Part shown: positions 58,469-64,000 of the stretch, in pieces
Layout: the number at the start of each line of letters is the position of its first letter
How positions within the stretch are numbered: the first letter of the stretch is position 1
Assembly (NCBI GenBank): GCA_958443615.1
Contig: CAUCLI010000006.1
Location: 1 to 64,000, forward strand
From: an uncultured Collinsella sp.
GTDB taxonomy: Bacteria > Actinomycetota > Coriobacteriia > Coriobacteriales > Coriobacteriaceae
Length of the DNA stretch: 64,000 nt
Direction of reading: 5' to 3'
The notes under the pieces: generated by a model
What the model saw: only the letters and a program-made list of their open reading frames with translations
Database searches by the model: none
Told to the model about the DNA's origin: nothing
Translations under genes and position numbers: made by a program

Positions 58469-58630
58469 GGGGTGTGCGGTTTGCGCCGTCTCGCCCCACG
58501 ACGGGACGGGGCGGTGATCGCGGTCCTCAAGCGCTGCCGATAGGGGAGCGCGATGCGGGAGTGTCCATGCGGCGGCGCCCGTCATGTGAGGGGCGTTGCA
58601 CTTGGAGCGTCGTATGAGAGGAGGAGGCAG

Positions 58631-59299
58631 ATGACCGAGCGCGTGCAGGACCTGCTGTTCAATTCGTTCTTCGAAATCCTGGCCCCGGGTCTCACGGCCA
58701 CCATTCCCCTCACGGTCATATCATTTTCGCTCGCACTGGGAATCGCGATGGTCGTGGCGCTGGTCCGCCACGCCCGTGTCCCCGTGCTGAGCGTCCTCAC
58801 ACGGTTCTACACGTGGTTCATGCGCGGGACGCCCCTGTTCGTCCAGCTGTACGTGGTGTTTTACGGGCTCCCCGACTTTGGGGTTCTTATCGATCCGTTC
58901 CCCGCCGCCGTCATCGTGTTCTCACTCAACACCGGTGCGTACGCTTCGGAGACGCTGCGCGCGGCCATCGGGGCCGTGCTCCTTGGGCAAATCGTGGCTT
59001 CGCGCAGTCTGGGGATGGGTTATTTGCAGGTCATACGCTATATCGTGCTGCCCTAGGCGCTCCGTATCGCGTTCCCGTCTCTCTTCAACGAGCTCATCTC
59101 CCTGGTGAAGGACACCTCGCTTGCCGCCAACATCACGGTGCTGGAGATGCTCATGGCAACGCAGAGGATTGTTTCGCGTACCTACGAGGTTCTTCCGCTG
59201 TATCTCGAATTGGCGGCCATCTGCCTGTTGATCTCTACGGCACTCACGTGGTTGCAGCACCTCGGCGAACGGCGCCTTGCTCTGCCGCGAGCCGCCTGA
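58631..59299 (+). pseudogene. Amino-acid ABC permease (HisM/GlnP type) with in-frame amber stop
   Basis: A polar amino acid ABC permease frame from ATG 58631 (GAGGAGGAGGC upstream) to 59299, broken by TAG at 59054-59056. The stop falls inside the EAA-loop region: GQIVASRSLGMGYLQVIRYI VLP-stop-ALRIAFPSLFNELIS, where homologues have Gln (CAG), so a single C-to-T change explains it. Reading through gives 222 residues, normal for the family. No ATPase gene adjoins it, and only a stub of a binding protein follows. Taken together the transporter looks decayed. Confidence 0.85.
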
Positions 59300-59385
59300 C
59301 GCAAGGGGTCGGCGATACGAACGGGCGCATACGAACGGACACAGAGCGCCCGTGTCTTCGCGCCCCTGACTTTGAAGGAAACATC

Positions 59386-59442
59386 ATGCTCAACAATATG
59401 TTCCCCCGCAGGTCGTTCATCGCGGTGGTTTGCGCCAGCTGT
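59386..59442 (+). pseudogene. Stub of an amino-acid-binding protein (signal peptide only)
   Basis: After GAAGGAAACATC, an ATG opens MLNNMFPRRSFIAVVCAS, which looks like the RRxFI-type signal start of a periplasmic or lipoprotein binding protein. The frame then turns into unrelated sequence overlapping the next gene. Likely the remnant of the receptor for the adjacent permease, cut by a deletion. Confidence 0.4.
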
Positions 59443-59482
59443 GAGGGTGTGAGACGCCAATGCAATGAGGTAGGTGGGTACG

Positions 59483-59752
59483 ATGCGTTATCCAGTGCAA
59501 GAGCTGCGGGAGCATGCGTGGGTGGTCGACTGCGAATGCATGGTTGGGAGTACGCGCGAACTGGCGGATTTCCTTATGCGAGAGCGCGGTATGACCGTGT
59601 TGGTCGATGTGCGGGAGCTCAACCGCGTCGATCCCCGATCGCTTGTGGTCTTGGTTGATCGGGGCGCCTCGGCAAGCCTGTCCGAATCTGAACGCGATGC
59701 CATTGCGTCGGCGATGGGGGAGTACGAGCGCATGGTTATAGATCGCTGCTAG
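59483..59752 (+). CDS. Hypothetical 89-residue protein
   Basis: Starts at ATG 59483 with AGGTAGG upstream, or at GTG 59474. The sequence includes STRELADFLMRERGMTVLVD and ends EYERMVIDRC. It looks like a small alpha/beta protein; no signal or membrane segment is seen, and I recognise no family. It lies between a decayed transporter and a terminator, so it may itself be the intact end of a truncated gene. Confidence 0.45.
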   Translation: MRYPVQELREHAWVVDCECMVGSTRELADFLMRERGMTVLVDVRELNRVDPRSLVVLVDRGASASLSESERDAIASAMGEYERMVIDRC

Positions 59753-59776
59753 GCTGCAATCTTGAGGTTTGAATAA

Positions 59777-59820
59777 AGCGAGTCATGTGCAAAAGTGTGC
59801 GCAGGACTCGCTGTTTATTG
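59777..59820. terminator. Bidirectional terminator
   Basis: Stem GCGAGTC (59778-59784) / GACTCGC (59805-59811), followed on the plus strand by TGTTTATTG and on the minus strand by TTTATTC. Placed between convergent genes. Confidence 0.7.
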
Positions 59821-59851
59821 TCGGGAACGAAACGCGTGGCACGCTTATGTC

Positions 59852-60601
59852 TTATGCTTTCAGCGCGTTGTACGCGTCATCATCCACGGGCTCGAGCCAC
59901 TCGTTGGAGCAGTCCTCACCCGGGCAGCTGAAGGCAAGGTGGCTGAACCAGCAGTCCGCCTTGGCGCCGTGCCAGTGCTTGACGCCTGCGGGGATCTCCA
60001 CGATGTCGCCGGGCGCGAGGCTCTGAGCGGGCTTGCCCTCTTCCTGGTACCAGCCCTCGCCCTCGACGCAGATGAGCACCTGGCCGCCGCCCTTCGTGGC
60101 GTGGTGGACGTGCCAGTTGTTGCGGCAGCTCGGCTCGAAGGTGACGTTGTGGATGGGCAGGTAAGCGCCCTCATCGGTGAGCTGTTTGAGGTAGCTTTGC
60201 CCGATGAAATACGGCGCGAAGGCGTCGTTCTTCTCGCCCAGGCCGAAGAACCCGCCGTGACCCTCAGCCTCGGCCGCCTCGTCGGCGTAGACCTCCTTGG
60301 CCATCTTGAAGGCCGCCCACGCGCATGGCCAGCCGGCGTAGAAGGCGATGTGGGTGAGGATCTCGGCCATCTCGGATTTGGTGACGCCGTTGCTGCGCGC
60401 GCTCTGGAGGTGGTAGGCAAGCGAGCTGTCCACGACGCCTCGGCCGATCAGCGCGCTGACGGTGACGATCGAGCGCAGCTTGAGGGGGAGCAGGGCCTCC
60501 CGGTTCCACACCTCGCCGAAGAGGATGTCGTCGTTGAGATGGGCGAACTCGGGGGCGAACTCGCCCAGGGCGTCGCGGCCCGCGGTCTGCTTGACGGTCA
60601 T
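59852..60601 (-). CDS. Carboxymuconolactone decarboxylase-cupin fusion protein
   Basis: A 249-residue fusion. The first half (about 20-110) is an AhpD/CMD-type domain (LPLKLRSIVTVSALIGRGV, HLQSARSNGVTKSEMAEILTH); the usual CxxC of AhpD is not present. The second half is a cupin: NNWHVHHATKGGGQVLICVEGEG then PGDIVEIPAGVKHWHG, giving the His/Glu metal site. Such fusions sit beside aldo/keto reductases in many gut anaerobes. The substrate is unknown. It is the last gene of the minus-strand cluster. Confidence 0.87.
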   Translation of the reverse strand: MTVKQTAGRDALGEFAPEFAHLNDDILFGEVWNREALLPLKLRSIVTVSALIGRGVVDSSLAYHLQSARSNGVTKSEMAEILTHIAFYAGWPCAWAAFKMAKEVYADEAAEAEGHGGFFGLGEKNDAFAPYFIGQSYLKQLTDEGAYLPIHNVTFEPSCRNNWHVHHATKGGGQVLICVEGEGWYQEEGKPAQSLAPGDIVEIPAGVKHWHGAKADCWFSHLAFSCPGEDCSNEWLEPVDDDAYNALKA

Positions 60602-60613
60602 GATGGTTCCTTT

Positions 60614-61303
60614 CTAGTCGAGCTTGTCGTTGATGACGTCGTAGCGAATCCAGATGGCGCCGTCGTCGTAGCTCTCGACGTGCGTGAGCTTGAGCTGGAA
60701 CGGTTCGCGCTCTTGGGGCAGGCCGTCGAAGGTCGACGCCATCCCGGCGCGAGCGTCGATGCCGGGTCCGATCAGGATGCTCACCTCGTCCAGCAGGCCG
60801 GCGTCGAGGAACGCGGCGTTGATGGCGCCGCCGCCGACCGTCGCCATGCGCTGGATGCCGAACTCACCGGCGAGCGCATCGACCGCGCGCACGACGTCGA
60901 TGTGCTGCTCTCCGCAGGCGATCCAGGAGATGCCCCGCTCGTCCAGATAGGAGAGGTATTCCGCGCTGACCTGCTCGCTGGTGACGATGAGCAGGGGCCG
61001 TGCGTAGTCGGTGCCGCGGCTCCATGAAAGCGAGCCGCGCGTGTCGAAGACCACCTCGTAGGCATCGGCGGCAACGGCCTTGGAGAAGCCGGGCCTACCG
61101 TACGGGGTGGGGTCGGTCGCCTCCCAGGGGCCTTCTGCCATCTCGAGCTCCGCGGTGACGCGCCCGCTGATGCGGGTGGGCACGTCGAGGGCGTCGAGCG
61201 TTGCGTAGTACTCGTCCACGCCTGCCAGCTTCGACGTCATGGCGCAGTCGATGCGCCCGTCGACCGACATCATCATGTGGCACGCGATATAGGGCTTGGT
61301 CAT
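60614..61303 (-). CDS. RibD C-terminal / dihydrofolate-reductase-like NADPH reductase
   Basis: A 229-residue protein with the RibD_C fold: PYIACHMMMSVDGRIDCAM at the N-terminus, then IQRMATVGGGAINAAFLDAGLLDEVSILIGPGIDAR in pieces, the glycine-rich nucleotide site and last strand. Proteins of this family reduce pteridine- or flavin-like precursors. RBS AAAGGAAC precedes ATG 61303. Located in the LysR-linked oxidoreductase cluster. Confidence 0.87.
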   Translation of the reverse strand: MTKPYIACHMMMSVDGRIDCAMTSKLAGVDEYYATLDALDVPTRISGRVTAELEMAEGPWEATDPTPYGRPGFSKAVAADAYEVVFDTRGSLSWSRGTDYARPLLIVTSEQVSAEYLSYLDERGISWIACGEQHIDVVRAVDALAGEFGIQRMATVGGGAINAAFLDAGLLDEVSILIGPGIDARAGMASTFDGLPQEREPFQLKLTHVESYDDGAIWIRYDVINDKLD

Positions 61304-61384
61304 GGGGTTCCTTTCTGCTGGGTTGGTGAATGCGTGGGGCGGCCAATGAGGCGGGGTTGCCGCAAAGGGATGAGCTTTCGACGC

Positions 61385-62254
61385 CTACAGCTTGCCGCCG
61401 AAGACGGGGAAGAAGCTCGAGTCTCCGTAGTCGCTGATACGTTCGGCCGCGCACAGCGCTTCCATATCGGTTGATGAGATCTCGAAATCGAGCTGCGCGT
61501 TGCTGGCGATATGGGCGGGATTGGACGTTTTGGGTAGCGGCAGCATGCCCAGCTGCAGGCAGTAACGCAGGCACAGCTGTGCAGGGCTCACGCCGTAACG
61601 GGAGGCCATCTCGGTGACGAGCGGATTATCGAGCACCATGCCGTGGGCGATGGGGGAGTACGCCTCCACGAGGATTCCCCTATCCTGGCAGTATGCAATG
61701 AGCTCTGCCGGCGTGTTGGATATGTGCGCGAGAATCTGGTTGACCTGCGGCATCGTGCCCGCATGCTCGATGATGTTGGCGAGATCGTGCTCATTGAAAT
61801 TCGACACGCCGATGACGCGCGCCTTGCCAGCTGCTTGGGCATCCTCAAGCGCGCGCCAAACGTCGAGGTTCTCGCGTTCATATCGGTTATCGGACTGGTT
61901 GACTTCCACCCAGGGCTGCGGGCTATGGATGATGATTTGGTCCACGTAATCGAGCCCTAGCTTGGCAAGGGATTCGTCGATGGATTGGCGGGCGGCTTCG
62001 TAGCTCTTGTGCTCTGCGGCAACCTTTGTTGCAACAAAGAGCCGGTCACGCGGGATGCCGCACGTGCGCACGCCCGCACCGACGCCCATCTCGTTGCCGT
62101 ATGCCTGGGCGGTGTCGATCATGCGATAGCCCGCATCTACGGCCAGGCGGACTGCGCGCTCCGCCTCGGCATCATCCATAAGCCAGGTGCCCAGGCCGAG
62201 TTTGGGGATCTCCACGTTGTTCGAAAGGGTGTAGGCGTCGTTTAGGATTGACAT
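61385..62254 (-). CDS. Aldo/keto reductase
   Basis: A 289-residue AKR with the (beta/alpha)8 barrel pattern. PKLGLGTWLMDDAEAERAV, the catalytic Asp/Tyr in GYRMIDTAQAYGNEMGVG, Lys in LFVATKV and His in IIIHSPQP are visible. The start is ATG 62254 behind AAGGAGAACGC. Aldehyde or keto-sugar reduction with NADPH is expected. It overlaps the small upstream gene by 13 bases, so the two are co-expressed. Confidence 0.9.
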   Translation of the reverse strand: MSILNDAYTLSNNVEIPKLGLGTWLMDDAEAERAVRLAVDAGYRMIDTAQAYGNEMGVGAGVRTCGIPRDRLFVATKVAAEHKSYEAARQSIDESLAKLGLDYVDQIIIHSPQPWVEVNQSDNRYERENLDVWRALEDAQAAGKARVIGVSNFNEHDLANIIEHAGTMPQVNQILAHISNTPAELIAYCQDRGILVEAYSPIAHGMVLDNPLVTEMASRYGVSPAQLCLRYCLQLGMLPLPKTSNPAHIASNAQLDFEISSTDMEALCAAERISDYGDSSFFPVFGGKL

Positions 62255-62460
62255 GCGTTCTCCTTGTTCTGCATCGAATGGATCAGGTAGTCGAGGGTGT
62301 CGAGCCGGCGCTGTTCGGCGTGAACGCGGCTCAGCAGCTCGCGTCGATGGCGTTTGAGGCGGCAGATGCGGGCGCAGGCGCTCGGCAGGCATTCCAGCTC
62401 CCGGATGAGCTGCTCGCAGCATCCGGCGTCCCGCAGGTTTTGAAGGGTCGTTTCGTCCAC
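62242..62460 (-). CDS. Small helical protein linked to aldo/keto reductases
   Basis: A 72-residue protein starting MDETTLQNLRDAGCCEQLIR, predicted all-helical, with the pattern HRRELLSRVHAEQRRLDTLDYLI. I recall similar short proteins beside reductase genes in gut anaerobes, but know no function. It lies six bases after the first AKR gene and overlaps the second, typical of a real operon member. Confidence 0.7.
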   Translation of the reverse strand: MDETTLQNLRDAGCCEQLIRELECLPSACARICRLKRHRRELLSRVHAEQRRLDTLDYLIHSMQNKENACQS

Positions 62461-62465
62461 GCCGT

Positions 62466-63485
62466 TTACCTCGCTAACTTGACGTGGACGCTACCGGCGA
62501 GCACCTTTTCGTCCGGACGGGCTTTGGGGCCCACGAGGGCATGGGGTCGGTAGGGCTCTTCGAGGAAGTCGACCTCGGCATCGCTGAGGTTAAGCTCGAG
62601 TGCGGCCACTGCCTCGTCGACGCGTTCGGGCTTGGAGCATCCGACGATGGGCGCCTCGATCCCGCGCGCCCAATGCCACGCAAGGGCCACCTGTGACATG
62701 GAGACGCCGTGCTCCTCGGCGACTTTTGCCACGCGTTCCACGATGGGCATGTCGATGGCGCGGTCATGATCGTACTTGTCGGCCATCGTCTTGTCGGTGG
62801 CGCTTCTCGTGCTGCCGCTTTCCCATGTGGGGCGGCAGAGGTGGCCGGACGCAAGGGGGCTGTAGGGGGTGATGGCCATGTCGAACTGGCGGCACACGGG
62901 AATCATCTCGCGCTCATCCTCGCGGTAGAGCAGGTTGTAGTGGCACTGCATGCTGGTGAAGCCGGCCCAGCCGTTCGCCCGGGCGATATCCTGCAGGTTG
63001 TGCAGCTGGTAGGCGTACATCGCGCTGGCACCCAGGGCGCGGACCTTCCCTGCGCGAACCAGGTCGTTCAGGGCCTCCATGGTCTCTTCCATGGGCGCGT
63101 CGTAGTCGAAGCGGTGAATGATGTACAGGTCTAGGTAGTCGGTGCCCAGGCGCTTCAGCGTACCCTCGATCTCGCGCTTGATGGCCGCGGCGGAGAGCCC
63201 GCCCTCGTTGATGCAGACCTTGCTGGCGAGCACCACGTCCTCGCGCGCCACGCTGAGGTCGCGCAGGGCGTCTCCGATGTATTCCTCGCTGGTGCCAAAG
63301 CTGTAGCAGTTCGCGGTGTCGATGAAGTTGATGCCATGCTCGAGCGCGCGCTCGATGACGGCACGGGTCTCGCGGGGTCCGATGGTCCATTGGTGGAAAT
63401 CCGGGCTGGCCTCGCCAAAGCTCATGCCGCCAAGGCAGAGCTGGGGGATCTTGATGCCGGAATGACCGAGGGTGGTGTAGCGCAT
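62466..63485 (-). CDS. Aldo/keto reductase (YhdN/AKR11-like)
   Basis: A 339-residue AKR. Starts MRYTTLGHSGIKIPQLCLGG at ATG 63485 (AGAAAGGCGGCACC upstream). Catalytic Asp and Tyr are in NFIDTANCYSFGTSEE, Lys in VLASKVCIN, and His in DLYIIHRFDYDAP. The C-terminal cofactor segment is GIEAPIVGCSKPERVDEAV. First gene of the minus-strand cluster and divergent from the LysR gene, which probably controls it. Confidence 0.9.
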   Translation of the reverse strand: MRYTTLGHSGIKIPQLCLGGMSFGEASPDFHQWTIGPRETRAVIERALEHGINFIDTANCYSFGTSEEYIGDALRDLSVAREDVVLASKVCINEGGLSAAAIKREIEGTLKRLGTDYLDLYIIHRFDYDAPMEETMEALNDLVRAGKVRALGASAMYAYQLHNLQDIARANGWAGFTSMQCHYNLLYREDEREMIPVCRQFDMAITPYSPLASGHLCRPTWESGSTRSATDKTMADKYDHDRAIDMPIVERVAKVAEEHGVSMSQVALAWHWARGIEAPIVGCSKPERVDEAVAALELNLSDAEVDFLEEPYRPHALVGPKARPDEKVLAGSVHVKLAR

Positions 63486-63669
63486 GGTGCCGCCTTTCTC
63501 TGACTGCGGTTTTGGCCTGTTTCGCCTGCTGATTCGGACGATACGCCGCACTCACGGAGATGTAAAATACCTATATAAACTGGCTAGCTATGCGAATTAC
63601 AAATATCAAACCGCACGGCTCGCCCTGCCAAGGCGACTGGCCGCGGCGAGCTCTGAAAGGAGGCCCGGG

Positions 63670-64000
63670 ATGGAGCTTCGCACCCTGCGCTACTTCCTCG
63701 CGGTCGCGCGCGAGGAGAACATGACCGAGGCGGCGAACGTCCTGCACGTGACGCAGCCGACGCTCTCGCGCCAGATCGCCGACCTTGAGCGCGAGCTGGG
63801 CGTGGAGCTGTTCGAGCGCACCAACCGCTCCTGCGTGCTCACGGGCGACGGCATGCGCCTGCGGCAGCGCGCGGAGGAGATACTCTCCCTGGTGGACCAA
63901 ACCGAGACGGAGATGATGGACCGCGAGCTCGGCATCACGGGCAACATCCGCATCGGGGCCGGCGAGACCATGTCCATGCGGACGGTCCTCGATGTGTTCG
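63670..64000 (+). CDS. LysR-family transcriptional regulator, N-terminal part (runs off window)
   Basis: 110 residues are visible. The winged helix-turn-helix reads MELRTLRYFLAVAREENMTEAANVLHVTQPTLSRQIADLERELG, in pieces, followed by LFERTNRSCVLTGDGMRLRQRAEEIL and the start of the effector-binding domain (GNIRIGAGETMSMRTVLDVF). GAAAGGAGGCCCGGG precedes ATG 63670. The 184-base gap to the divergent reductase gene is AT-rich (63560-63610) and should hold both promoters and the LysR sites. Confidence 0.93.
   Translation, partial: MELRTLRYFLAVAREENMTEAANVLHVTQPTLSRQIADLERELGVELFERTNRSCVLTGDGMRLRQRAEEILSLVDQTETEMMDRELGITGNIRIGAGETMSMRTVLDVF

Overview
The window is GC-rich, densely packed, low-copy bacterial chromosome. 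The gene order (DUF177-rpmF-plsX-acpP-rnc-smc-ftsY-ffh, with a DivIVA-like gene upstream that also sits in this cluster in mycobacteria), an actinobacterial-style codon bias, an AdhE fermentation enzyme, and many GTG/TTG starts behind strong AGGAGG sites fit an anaerobic Gram-positive actinobacterium. My best guess is the Coriobacteriia, possibly Collinsella-like; this is inference from content and not a database match.

Layout. 1-2.6 kb: N-terminal part of adhE (minus strand) with three LacI-type operator motifs upstream, next to a REP-associated tyrosine transposase (RAYT) unit bounded by a perfect 27-bp inverted repeat; then rpmB. 3.1-7.2 kb: a heterodimeric ABC exporter. 7.3-15.2 kb: Asp23-family protein, fakA, recG, rsmD, coaD, a DivIVA-like protein, DUF177, rpmF, plsX. 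15.4-25.2 kb: acpP, rnc, smc, ftsY, ffh, thyA, dihydrofolate reductase, a VOC protein and a SpoU methyltransferase. 25.3-36.5 kb: MATE pump, ftsH, NYN-domain protein, rplS, rnhB, yraN, comM, dprA, trmFO and xerC. 36.5-47.1 kb: rpsB-tsf, pyrH-frr-uppS-cdsA-dxr-rseP-ispG and proS. Most of this first three quarters is core housekeeping: translation, SRP targeting, lipid and isoprenoid precursor supply, chromosome segregation and repair. Overlapping stop/start codons suggest long translationally coupled operons.

From about 47 kb the character changes to accessory DNA. There are two tandem identical tRNA-Ala(GGC) genes on the minus strand, an ECF sigma factor-membrane protein-ABC transporter module, a gene-poor stretch (51.6-53.4 kb) with gene fragments and a tandem repeat, an XRE regulator beside a MacB/FtsX-type ABC transporter, a Phd/ParE-type toxin-antitoxin pair, a MerR regulator divergent from an iron-type alcohol dehydrogenase, a decayed amino-acid ABC transporter, and a LysR regulator divergent from a five-gene oxidoreductase cluster (two aldo/keto reductases, a RibD-like reductase, a carboxymuconolactone decarboxylase/cupin protein and a small helical protein).

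The observations I would check first: the in-frame TAA splitting the otherwise intact site-2 protease rseP, which also carries a helix-rich insert of about 100 residues; the Asp-to-Asn change at a catalytic metal ligand of RNase III; two MerR-type promoters with exactly 19-bp spacers flanking the merR/adh intergenic region; three LacI-type operators in front of adhE; and two unexplained long inverted-repeat structures at 45.2 and 47.4 kb. I did not find a CRISPR array, a prophage or a clearly new multi-gene system.
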